64,000 bases of DNA, taken from the NCBI GenBank assembly GCA_030374765.1, contig JARGXX010000002.1:868001-932000 (forward strand), written 5' to 3'. A program made the position numbers and the translations under genes. Shown here piece after piece: positions 31,518-42,084 of this stretch. Under the pieces are notes generated by a model. It did not search any database, was not told where the DNA came from, and worked only from the letters and a program-made list of their open reading frames with translations. Within the stretch, counting starts at the first letter, position 1. Every line of letters starts with the position of its first letter. This DNA is from Agarophyton chilense. Its lineage: Eukaryota > Rhodophyta > Florideophyceae > Gracilariales > Gracilariaceae.

Positions 31518-33704
31518 TTATCCCACTCGGGCTCGGTCTATGGTAGCCGGCAAAGCCGTGACCGTACGACGATGATACTGTACCACCTTTGACCGAGGTA
31601 GGTGCTCTATCGGTTCGTCTGAATCCCATTCGACGCCGTACCCGTGCCACCGGACCAAGTATTGGATATACCCCTCTGGGTGGTAGGAGTGCTCCAGAAT
31701 GCGTCCGACCACGAACTCTTGTCGGTACACTTCCCGGCCATTTCGTATGACGGTGTCGCTATTTCCGGGTGGTACCCGTCCTGTGCCAGGAGGTAGCGAA
31801 GTGATCACGCGTTGGGCGGCTTCGCTCCGGTCGGACCGTGTAGCGCGCGAGGCAGTCCTCGGCTGAGTGGAATGTCGACCCGACTTCGGCGGTTCATCTT
31901 CCCCAAGTGCCTGGTTTGCTTCGGCGTTTCCCACTTCGGTTGGAGGGCCTTCCCCGGCGGGTAACCCGGGTGGTAGTTCCGCTAATCGGCATGGTGAAGC
32001 TCGCTTCGGCGGTGAGATTCGCTGGGGCGGTGGCGCATTGTCGCACCTCTCTATCCCACGGCGAGGTTCCGTGTAGTCACGTGAGGGTTCCAATAGCTGG
32101 CTGTCCGGCGTCGGCGCCGTGGATGTATCCGCCTCCCTGTGCGGGGTACCTGGCGGTGCGTCGTCCACTCGTACTGTATCAGGCTACGGTGCGTCGAGCG
32201 CATTTGCATTCCTTGTTGCACGTGTGGTGACACCTCGGCGAGTGTTGGTGGCTTTATCCGCAGCTGCGTCCTGAGGCTTGGATAGCAACTGCGTCGAGTC
32301 TTGCCGGACGTCGGTATCAGGCACCCCTGATGGGCGAAGAATGACACTCGACGGCGCGGCGGTTCCAGCGATGGTATCGACCGGATTACGACGGCTGTCG
32401 GGCGCCTCCCCCTCCCTAGACGATGCACTGGAGTTGGTGTCCGTCGGGTGGACTGGGGAGGAGCGACGGATGGGCGACGCGATTCCTTGCGGGTTGGGCG
32501 CCGCGGGTAGCGGAAGGTTAGACAAACCCCGAGATGGGTGTGGAAACGCGTAGGGACACGGGAAGACCTGGGGTAAATGGGTCGATGAATTCGTTTCAAC
32601 GGGAACAGTCACACCAGTTGGTTGGGATGTTAACGGCGGAGGAGCCGGTACCACGCGATCGCGGGAGATGCGTTCGTGATTACCAGCGAGGTCAACAACG
32701 ACAGTGTCGGGAGCCACCCAAATAACCCGAAAAGGGCCGTCGGCAACGGGTGACAGCTTGTGTCGTTTCTCCTTCTCTGGGTTCCAATACTCCTTGCGGA
32801 TGAATACATAACCGTCGGGGGCGAGTCGTGGCGGAGAGCGAGGGGCTTTGGTATCAATGTCACGCTTGTAAGCGGCCTGGGCTCGGCCCATTGAACGCCG
32901 TGCGGCGGGGACGAGCTTCATGAGCCAAGTTTTCCACGCTTCGCGGTAAGCAGTCGGTGACAGAAAGGTATCCAGCGTGGGCTGTGGTTCCAGCGCCACG
33001 AGCGGTTGGGTACGGGACAGTACCAGCTCCAAGGGCGTTAATCCAGGTGTCCTGTGCACCTGCGCATTGTACGCAAAGGTGAGCGCATAATTGAACAAGT
33101 CCCAATCTTTGGGGTGGTCTGCAACGTATGAACAGAGTGTCGCAAGTAATGTCCGGTTGAACCGTTCGGCCTGCCCATAAGTTTGGGGGTGGTAAGTGGT
33201 CGTGAACCGGTTCTTAATGTCCAGGATTTGACACACATCCTCGGAGAAACGAGAGGCGAACGGTCTCCCGTTATCGGAGAGGAGTTTGACTGGCGGACCG
33301 TAGACAAAGACCCAGTGTAGGACGAAGGCTTGAGCCACGCTCAAAGCGGAGATCTTCCGTAACGGTACGGTCCGTACCAGCTTGGAGAAGCGATCCGTAA
33401 TTACGAGTAAGAACTTGTAATTCCGCTTAGTAGTAAGGAAGGGACGGAGTATATCGATGGCCACAAACTCCAATGGAGCGCGAGCTGGGAACAGCTTCAA
33501 CTTCGTCCCATGACGGCGGAGCTTGACACGGTTCCGAGCGCAATCGGTACAAAACCGCACCGTTGCGTAGCAGTCCACTGACATGGCAGACCAGTAGAAG
33601 TTACGGCGTAGGGCGAGGTAAAATTTCCGTCCCCCGATGTGGCCACTCAGTTTGGAGTAGTGCGACAACCGCAAGACTCTCGACTGGAGGTTATGTGGTA
33701 CCAC
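31518..33704 (-). pseudogene. Element B integrase and chromodomain part (fossil)
   Basis: Zinc-binding HHCC domain (HYSKLSGHIGG, CTDCARN), DDE core (FVAIDIL, LLSDNGRPFASRF, HPQTYGQAERFNRTLL), then a linker of roughly 250 residues rich in Pro/Ser/Thr, then a chromodomain (QEFVVGRILEHSYHPEG, YLVRWHGYGVEWDSDEPIEH). The chromodomain places the element among the chromoviruses. Confidence 0.92.
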
Positions 33705-33740
33705 GATTTGTGGGTGCGATCCGACGGTCCGTACAAGTTA

Positions 33741-35978
33741 TCAGGCGTCATTCACCTGAAAGGGGAGAATACCTCCTCCATCGAGTTGAGCGCGGACCTT
33801 CGCGCAGAACGGGTCAGCGAATTGCTCCTGTATCATCTCCTTTGGAGTAATAGACACGAAGTTCCCTGGTAAGGGTTTCTTGGAATCTTCCGAGAGAAGA
33901 AAGTCGTCCAATTCGGAACCGGAATCTGAAGAGTCCGTGTCTCGTTCCTCGTCCTCGATGGTAGCGTCGTCGGCATTCACTGCGAAGCAGGGTATTTCAT
34001 CGTCTTTGACGGGTAGTGCTTCGCCAGTAGTGACCAGGCGGGAGAGAGCATCGGCTTGGGTGTTGTACGATCCTTTTCGGTACTGCACGTCAAAGTCAAA
34101 TTCCGCTAGACGGAGACGCCAACGCATCAAGCGGCCTGAAGGCTCCAAGATGGAGAGTAGCCATCGAAGCGATGCGTGGTCCGTGAAAACGGTGAAATGG
34201 TTACCCATGAGATAGGGGCGCAACGTTTGTAATGCCCACACTACTGCAAGGCATTCCTTCTCCGAGACGGAGTAATTTTTCTCGTGGACGTTTAGCGATC
34301 GGGACCAGTACCCTACGGGACGTCTTTCCCGATTGGGTGCAGTTTGCAACAGTGCACAACCTACTTGGTAGTCGCTGGCGTCCGTATCTACAGTGAAGGG
34401 CCTTCCAGGCTTGGGCAACGAGAGAATCGGGGCGGAGACGACGGAATCCTTATGAGAGTTGAAAGATTCCGTTTGAACGGGGGTTAAGGGGTCCAGTTTT
34501 GGTGGTTGGCCTTTCCGCAAAAGCGCGTTTAACGATGCAGCCTTGTCCGCAAAGTGCGGGATGAATCTTCGGTAGACGTTTGCGAGTCCCAGAAAGGAAC
34601 GAAGCTCGGTTTGCGTCCGCGGTTCTTTAGCCTCTTTGAGTGACTTAACACAAGTCTCCTCGATTGTAACAAGTCCTAGACGGATAACATGGCCGAGATA
34701 CTTCACTTTGTCCGTGAAGAAGTCACATTTCTTCAACTTAAGAGTGACACCCGCATCTCGAAGCGTGGTCATTATATCCCTCACATGAGTGAGATGTTTG
34801 TCCATATTATCTGAGAAGACGATTATGTCATCCAGGTAGACCAGGCAGATACGCCATTTGAAGCGGTCCAATAGGATGTCGATGGATCGCTGGAAAGTAG
34901 CGGGGGCGTTGGTAAGACCAAAAGGCATCCGTTTGAAACGGTAGAGACCAGAGTGACACGCGAAAGCGGTTTTATCCTGGTCTTGCTTCCTTACCGGAAC
35001 TTGCCAGTATCCCCAATTGGCTTCCAGGGTTTTAAAGACGGTGGCGGTGCCCAGCGAGTCAATGTACTCGTCCATTCTTGGGATTGGATACACGTCCTTG
35101 ACGGTATCGGCATTCAACCGACGGTAGTCGACGCAAAACCTCCAGTAACCATCCTGCTTTGGAGCCAGTACTACTGGAGAAGCCCACGGCGACTGAGCCG
35201 GTTCACTGACTCCTGCTAGAAGCATTTTATCCACTTGTGCCCTTTCCTCCGCGCGTGCGGCGGGTCCGGCACGGTATGGGTGCTGAGAGATGGGTCGGGT
35301 GTCCGGTAGCAAATCAATCCGGTGTTCCGTAGTGGCATTATCACCAAGGGAGCCGTACCACATAGTGGTAAAGTCCCTTAAAAGCTCTTGCAATCGATGG
35401 CGGTATGACTCCGGGACGTGGCTGAGATCCAGGTCCTCGAGTTCTTGGACTGGATCGGGGCGGTCACCTCTCGTTGAAACGGGCTGCGTCCCTGATGTTA
35501 CAGGTTGAACCCCGGGTACCAGCGATGAAACGGGTTCCGGGCTGTCCCCCTCCTTAGAGTGAACGAGTCCAAGAACGTCAGCTGCGGTCAGCTTTGTCGG
35601 CACCATAGCAATGGGGTGCGGCATGACGCACCCTATCACTTGGTTCTTCACCAGATACTGGGGTACAGTCCCTACATTGGCGATCAGCACGTGAAACGGT
35701 TGGTTTAGTTTTTCATGGACGATTCCATTCGCAATTGCGAGGCTGTGCCTTTCATACAATGACGACAATGGTTGCAAGACCCGGAGTCCGTGTTGACGGG
35801 AGGTTACTTTTACCATCATTTGGGACTCAGACAGGACGCACAACGACGCTGCGACGCGGAGCTTATCAAATTCACGGGTATCCGGTCCAGCTTCCTGTGC
35901 TGCCGGTAGCGGGACATGCTTCTTCGTGGGCCGCCTAAGCGGACGACGAACGATCGGAGTGGACGATCCATCCTTCAT
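33741..35978 (-). CDS. Element B reverse transcriptase-RNase H part (fossil)
   Basis: A 745-codon open frame. RT motifs in order are SPWASPVVLAPKQDGYWRFC, DYRRLNADTV, FGLTNAPATFQRSID and the YLDD box in CLVYLDDIIVFSDN. RNase H follows with TVDTDASDYQVGCALL, SEKECLAVVWALQTLRPYL and TDHASLRWLLS. This is the standard Ty3/gypsy order. Confidence 0.95.
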   Translation of the reverse strand: MKDGSSTPIVRRPLRRPTKKHVPLPAAQEAGPDTREFDKLRVAASLCVLSESQMMVKVTSRQHGLRVLQPLSSLYERHSLAIANGIVHEKLNQPFHVLIANVGTVPQYLVKNQVIGCVMPHPIAMVPTKLTAADVLGLVHSKEGDSPEPVSSLVPGVQPVTSGTQPVSTRGDRPDPVQELEDLDLSHVPESYRHRLQELLRDFTTMWYGSLGDNATTEHRIDLLPDTRPISQHPYRAGPAARAEERAQVDKMLLAGVSEPAQSPWASPVVLAPKQDGYWRFCVDYRRLNADTVKDVYPIPRMDEYIDSLGTATVFKTLEANWGYWQVPVRKQDQDKTAFACHSGLYRFKRMPFGLTNAPATFQRSIDILLDRFKWRICLVYLDDIIVFSDNMDKHLTHVRDIMTTLRDAGVTLKLKKCDFFTDKVKYLGHVIRLGLVTIEETCVKSLKEAKEPRTQTELRSFLGLANVYRRFIPHFADKAASLNALLRKGQPPKLDPLTPVQTESFNSHKDSVVSAPILSLPKPGRPFTVDTDASDYQVGCALLQTAPNRERRPVGYWSRSLNVHEKNYSVSEKECLAVVWALQTLRPYLMGNHFTVFTDHASLRWLLSILEPSGRLMRWRLRLAEFDFDVQYRKGSYNTQADALSRLVTTGEALPVKDDEIPCFAVNADDATIEDEERDTDSSDSGSELDDFLLSEDSKKPLPGNFVSITPKEMIQEQFADPFCAKVRAQLDGGGILPFQVNDA

Positions 35979-36505
35979 CTCGACACGCTTCGACGAAGCG
36001 GTCGCAAAAGTCGCAACCCAAGATGACTGGGGCGGCTAATTTCCGACATACGACGAAGTCGAGTTTCACCACGCGAGCGCCAACGCGGACTACCAGTTCT
36101 ATGAACCCCACCGTATCCAACGGTTTGTTGTTCGCGTCAGCGACCTCCGGGACGTGGTCGCGGCGGATCCTAGACTGCAAAGCAGGCGGTAACACTTCCT
36201 CCACGACAAAGTTCGGACCGGGCACCGGTGTCTAAGACGGTAAGGTTTCGTACCATAAACTGGGGTGAAAGGCCAAGGTCAGCATAGACCTTGTAGTTTC
36301 TCTTGGCCATCACCAGAACTCTATCCGGGAACGGATTATGGAAGACAAGTTTCCACGGACGACGCATAACACTAAAGTGTTCCGAGTTCACGTCATTGAC
36401 GGCCTCTTTCCTTGAAAGGATTTTTACCGGGGAGCGAGGCTTGGACGCCTCGGGCGCCGTCGACTTCGACTCTGAGGGCGCCCCTCCTTGAGAGGAGACT
36501 CCCAA
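35935..36505 (-). pseudogene. Element B protease part (fossil)
   Basis: Aspartic protease signature LDTGA near 36235 and the hydrophobic partner motif APVILGCDFCD near 36010, in the usual place between gag and RT. Confidence 0.85.
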
Positions 36506-36507
36506 AT

Positions 36508-38568
36508 TTAGTTTTTCTGGGCCTGCTCCGCCGGAGGCGGCTGCTCAGGGCGTTGAGCAGGCAACGCCTGGGCATCAGGTCCAGAAGGTACCGCAGAAGC
36601 GGTGGGGTGACCAACCACGTCGGTGACACGGAAATCTGGTGCAGGTACGACCCGAGCTCGGGGAAGCGACACGTGACTTGGAACATTCGTTCGAGCACGG
36701 ATATAAGATGCAATCGGGACAGCTGCTTTGTCCTCCGGGGATTGAGCCTCGTAATTGGCTACGACTTGTGCCCATTCCCGGAGAGACAACACACATTGTG
36801 GAGAATTATGGCCTGGTTCGTAGCAGAGATGACAAATCAGACCAGAGGCCGGTGTTGGGTGACGAGGCTCGGCGAACTTCACCGCTGGGCGGGTATCTCT
36901 CCAACCAGGACGCGAAAATTGGAAATTACCACTCTCATGTGGGAGGCGTGGCGCACGGACGCGACCAGCATCCGCATAGAGTAGCGTACCATCCTCAATC
37001 ACGTATTGTGACTCGTCCAGGGTGGAGGGTAACTCCGTTGTCGGGATGGAATGAACGTCGCTATGGGCTAGCTGCACGTTATCATAATCCCTTCGAGAGG
37101 CCTGTTCGTCGATCATCGAAGCTGATGCGGTACCCGGTTGTAACATCAACGCTTTTGAGAACCTAACCCTGGAGCCAGGAGTGCGTGCGCGCAGGGCTTC
37201 ACCTTCTGCACGAGCGAACTGCACTAGTTTCAAATACGTGGCTTTAGGTCTATCTTCTCGACGTCGAGCAACAAGAGTCCGGATCGCCGGGTCCAAACCA
37301 TCAACAAACACGGTACAACGCTCTTCAGCGGGGTAAACATTGCCACAGCGGTGGAAGGCCTTGTTAAGGCGCGACGAATAATCGGTTTCCGACTCACCTG
37401 GACGTTGGCGAGTGTCCCGCAGGGCAAGTATAGCTTGCTGAATGGCGGAGTTAGTAGCACACGACCTCAGAAGGTACTGAACTGCTTCGGGCCAGCATGT
37501 TACCCCTCCTCCGGACGCGAGTGATAAAACTCTGACAGAGTGATACTTGTCTTCTGCAAGCCCACGTAAGAAGTACGGTAAGGCAATGTAGGCCTGTCCC
37601 TCGTTCTTTCCAAGGATGTCAGCTTCCGCGACAAAGCGTGCCAAGAAATCCAACACCAATATTGGGTCTTCTCTAGAAAACAACTGATTGCGAAGTGAGA
37701 GCGGCATTCGCTTAATGCAGTCCTTCACTCTTCCCGTACCACGGGGTGTACGATCCAAAGAGGAGTCCTCCAAGCGGTAGTACCGGTATTATAAGAGCTT
37801 CTTAAAGAGCGAATTGGAAGGTTTCAGCTCCTTCAAACCTGTGTGCTTCCTTCCCTTCGTGCGGGCGCGGATCACTCCATGGGTGTCTGTTGACCGCTTA
37901 GAGCGTGAGGAACGCTCACGGCGAGCTACTTCCACCGATGAATCGGAAGAGTCGGACTCCGAGGATGTGGAATCCGACGGTTCGGGATCCGTGTTTCTTC
38001 GCTTCCTTCGAGCTGGGCGGTTCTCTTCCTTTCTTCCCTTGTGGTATACTGCAACCGGCTCGGCCGGATCATCCCCCGAAATCAGGGTTGGTTCCAACGT
38101 CTCAAGACGGCTTCAAACGCACGAACACTTGTCCGCAACGTCCTTGACAAAGGCGGAGGGTCCACTAAGGGACTCTAGAATCGAGTTCACATCCGCACGG
38201 AGGACACGGAGGTGCTCTGAAAAATCCTGCGTAGCAGTGTCATCCACCTTCTTGCGAAGGGAATCGAACTCCTCTGCAAGGATGACTTGAGCTTCCCGCA
38301 TAGAGCGGAGTTGCTCTTCCACAGCTTCAAAGCTGGGATGGAGAGTGACATCCCTAGCAGGGGAGAGCATCTGGGCGGCGGCAGACGCCGGTCCTGCTCC
38401 ACTTGCTGGGGGTGTCGAATCAGAGACAGGAGGTCTCGAGGTCCTTCCACCTGGCACGCCAGTCGATCCACCGGTATGAGACCGTGAACGGACCGGGAAA
38501 CGAGATGGTTGCGATGGTTCCGGTTCACCGGTTTGACTCCGCGTCCTCGGACGGTCTTTGGACGACAT
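36508..38568 (-). pseudogene. Element B gag part (fossil)
   Basis: It contains the retrotransposon gag domain (FLARFVAEADILGKNEGQAY, then KYHSVRVLSLASGGGVTCW, then VFVDGLDPAIRTLVARRRED) and a CX2CX4HX4C zinc knuckle, CHLCYEPGHNSPQC, near 36830. The N-terminal part has a predicted coiled coil and an acidic Ser/Asp tract followed by an Arg/Ser-rich stretch (37900-38000), a feature also seen in elements C and E. Confidence 0.88.
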
Positions 38569-38721
38569 GAGATCAGAATCCGTTACACTTGAGTATCCAA
38601 ACCCGATCGGCTAGTGGGGCCAAGAAACTTCCTCAAAGAGGGCAACTGAGATCAACTGAGATCAACCTCAATTGTGAGTTCTCTTTCCGATTAATCGTGA
38701 CTGAGTGTGCCCGACTCAAAC

Positions 38722-38739
38722 TTCTAAGTCGGGAGACTA
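38722..38739 (-). other. Element B primer-binding site
   Basis: On the minus strand it reads TAGTCTCCCGACTTAGAA, 17 of 18 bases like the sites of elements D and E, 3 bases inside the 5' LTR. Confidence 0.75.
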
Positions 38740-38742
38740 GTT

Positions 38743-39262
38743 TGTAGGACAACGCTTGAAGCGGAGACACCACGAAGATGTTCGGGATCTTCTTCTCTTG
38801 AGAGACACGCCTCAGGCGGAGGAGACGCGTCCCAGCGGAGCTCAGAAACAGAGCCACTCTGGAAAGGCACGACGGAGTCGGGTGTAAGACCGAGGCCAAT
38901 CCGGTGGGATATACCTAGAGTGTTTAGGTGAGCACGGCACAGTCCGGGGTGTGACTGATCCTAGGCGGAGCGGTATCACGGCGATCTTCGGAAAAGAAGT
39001 GAGGAAACACTCGTATGAGGGCGACGAGCGGGGTGAGTGAGGCAGCCACTCACGAGAGCCAAAAAGGAGAACAAGAGGAAAACGGGGGCGAAACCCTATA
39101 CAGGGGCGAGACTACGACAAGTTTCGGAGATTAAGTATGAACCCACGGTGGTGGTAGCACTCTAGTCGACAGAGGGGTGGATGAACTAACGTGCAACGGG
39201 CGTTCATGCAGTATGCGGTGAAGACGCGCCGAAGGCGAAAAGTTCAGAGCCAAGACCCCCTC
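38743..39262 (-). repeat. Element B 5' LTR, first portion (cut by element C)
   Basis: Begins TGTAGGACAACG. It matches 28525 onward and stops at CCCTC (39258-39262), the target duplicated by element C. The rest of this LTR is at 49858-50215. Confidence 0.95.
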
Positions 39263-39928
39263 TGTAGTATCCGCTCTAACGGAGAGAGCAGACATCCGCG
39301 ACAGCGTTCGGACTGCCGATGGGTCGCTTTCGGCGAAGGAAAAGGGGTGGTAGAGCTACAACACCAGCGAGCTGGAAGTGGGGTGTAAGGCCACTACTCG
39401 CCAGCGAGGGTGAGCAGTGCAACTGTAAAACGTTGATTGAACTTAGGTACGAGACGGCTCGTGAAGTGGTTGGGGGCTGACTATCTACTATAGCTCGTCC
39501 GGATCTCCGGTTAAGGAATCCTAAGCGAGGAACAGAATAGTAATGATGCCCATATTTTCTCCTTTACTTGGAGTCGGCCCTCACCTCTTGTACACTATAT
39601 ACTGTGACCAGGGTGAGTGCCCAAAGAAATATATAAATAATACCCAGTGGTCAGCCACTTACCCAAACCACTGTATGGGTACGGTCCCTAATGGACGTCT
39701 ACCTACAAAGCGTAGTAAAACCAGCCACGTGGATTGCCAATACATGCGCCGTTGCAAGCCACTCCACTCGTGATGCCACGCGTTCCAACAATGTACCCTG
39801 CCTCCTGGCATCCTACGCGGGGTGCCGTTTCATATCACAAGTTTGATGACATCATTTACTTATGAGTTCCAACCGCGACTTCGCGAAAAACCAACCTATC
39901 GGATTCCCCGACATAGTAGAATACTACA
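39263..39928 (-). repeat. Element C 3' LTR (666 bp)
   Basis: Starts TGTAGTATCC and ends GAATACTACA on the plus strand, a 10-bp imperfect inverted pair. On the minus strand it is preceded by the purine tract GAGGGGGG (39931-39938). It carries a decayed copy of the TATA-centred dyad near 39587-39611. Confidence 0.96.
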
Positions 39929-39952
39929 TACCCCCCTCGTTAAGCGCGAACC

Positions 39953-41779
39953 ATGGGGGACGCAAGAAGCGTTTATACGCAGTCGGACCGGTGTACCGGG
40001 TACTCATCTTCATTACGAAATCCTCGCCGCCCGACCAACTCTTACAGTTCTCAACAGCATTCTGTTCCTCACCGCTCTTCAGCTCGTTCTCTCGCTATGA
40101 ATCCGAACGCCGGGTACAACCCGTTTCAACCCTCCTCCGAGTATGTTCCTTCTGGTGCTCCGTCTAACACTGCTGGTTATGCGTCCCAGCCTACTGCTCA
40201 ACTGGGTCCATACCGTTCGTTCCGCACACCGTACACCGGATTCCGGTCGGTACCGTTACCTCAGCCAACCGTGGCTCCGATGCCGAACGCGGCTCACTTG
40301 GCCTCTGTGGGTGCGATTCGAGCTTCTTCTCGTCGGGCTCAGCGGAGCTACTCGCACCCTGCGGATTTCTATGCACGAGATTCTCTCGACAACGTTGAAC
40401 TTTTCGCGCAAGCACCCTGGTTTGATCCAGTTGCTATCCGCGATGAAGCTTTGATACAACAGTATGTACACGGTGGGTACTTCCCCGAAGGTATTCCGGA
40501 ACACGCGATTTATAGCGACGACTGGGCGAGCCATATTGCTTTGCCAGACAACGCGATTGCGCGATATTCAACGGAAACCTTGTCCGAAGCCCGTACGCGG
40601 TTCACCAAGCTGATTTACCAGCGTCTTCATCGATTCATCAGTACGGTTCTCCTCCCGAAGGACTGGGAACTAGATATCTGGATAGCCCCTACTGACGGTG
40701 AAGGTTACTCGTATATCGAGACACTCGTTGAATTCATTGTTAGCGGTTAGCGCGGTGGGCGAGGTGTGCGTGATGCAGCTCTCTGCTTTCAGAAACCTCT
40801 TCTCCGTGCGGAGTTTTGCTTCCTTCGAAAGCGTGACATTCCCTATTGGGATTTTCCCCGTTGGGAACGTCGTACTCGATCACGTTTGGGCTATTTGGTG
40901 CCGTATGAAATGATCGAGGTTGACCGCATCCGACGGAACGCGCGCTTTGGGCGCTACATCGGTATTCCGGAGCATTGGGCGGCGATCGAGAGTCCTCGTC
41001 GTTGCCCTGTGGAGCTCCCACCGGCAATCTCCTACATCGGGTCCTCGCTAGTTAACGACCCGTTCTCGGGATATTGGACGGTGGTTTATACCGATTTTAT
41101 CGCCAAGATGGCCGTCTTCCTCCTGTGGGATGCTTATGATACCTTTAGAGTTTGGTACATGTCGCCCACAGCGCGAAAGTATGCGAGAGAACTCAACCTT
41201 TCCCTTGTCCTGGGATCCAATGCAAACCATGCCGACTTCCTCCATCTTGTGGATTTGATCGACAGTGTCGATTGGTCCGGAGTGCCAGCTGATCAATCTG
41301 CTCGCCGACCTCGTGCAAGACACCACGACCATTCTCCTGGACGAACAGCAAGTGCTGGAGATTTCGTTTGGTACGACCCCTGGACGCGCCAGCTGATCAC
41401 ATCCGAGCAGGCTCGCTTTCTTCGGGAGAACCCGCGTGACATGCCACCGAACCAGCTTACTGGATACGTGTACGAGGGTACTCTATCCAAGAACGGAGAG
41501 GAACCGTATGAGGAAGCGCCGGGAGCTGAGGCTGAACTCGGTTACGAGGACGAGCCAGAGCTGGCAGGCGTAGCGACTTCCGTCGAACCATCCGCAGCGG
41601 CGGGAGTTGCTCAAGAGTACTCTCATGTGTTTATCCAACAACCCAGTGCAGGGCCAGTCGAAGATCCAGGCTTGGATCCGATGAGGCAGTTCTTCTTAGA
41701 CGCGGGCTTTCCCGTGGACCAAATTGAGGGTGATCGCGCACAGCTTCTTTCGAACCTGCGTGCTCGCACGTTTCTTTAA
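39953..41779 (+). CDS. Antisense accessory gene of element C (fossil part)
   Basis: It lies on the strand opposite gag-pol. The first likely ATG (MGDARSVYTQSDRCTGY) is 25 bases outside the 3' LTR; an upstream ATG in another frame lies within the LTR at 39862. The gene ends 306 bases before the end of pol, tail to tail. Order of blocks: Ser/Pro/Gln-rich N-terminus; APWFDPVAIRDEALIQQYV; a block to about 40740; then GYLVPYEMIEVDRI, CPVELPPAISYIGSSLVNDP, FLLWDAYDTFRVWYM, SAGDFVWYDPWTRQL; an acidic linker; and C-terminal MRQFFLDAGFPVDQIEGDRA. It is homologous to the antisense gene of element B. I see no zinc knuckle, protease, envelope-type membrane span or other known motif. Its function is unknown. 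Confidence 0.78.
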
Positions 41780-42084
41780 TGATCCTAGAAAAGACTCCTA
41801 GTCAACACCCTTGCGGTGGTATCTTGATACCAATAAACTCCGCAGACTTTGTGTCTTCACGTTCCCCTCTTATCTTCTAGTCTTCATCTCTTCTCGCTTC
41901 TCGAGTTTGTCATAGGTGATAATCAGTAAATGTCCTTTGCTTGCGTGTCTTCACGTTTCCTCTTCATGATTTCTTGTTTTCTTCTCGCCTTTCGAGTTTT
42001 TACTACCTTTGTAGCCCATACTTAGAAATGTGATGTGCCCATGAGCGCGACTATCGAGGAGTCGATCTCTCTGGGTAGTGGTAA

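Noticed and set aside
31346-31546. Ser-rich plus-strand frame just after element B's antisense gene
   Set aside because: CT-rich sequence at the convergent ends of the two genes; no similarity to the corresponding part of element C.
39953-41779. Antisense gene as an envelope or as a captured viral gene
   Set aside because: It has no signal peptide, membrane anchor or Cys pattern, and lies on the wrong strand for an envelope.
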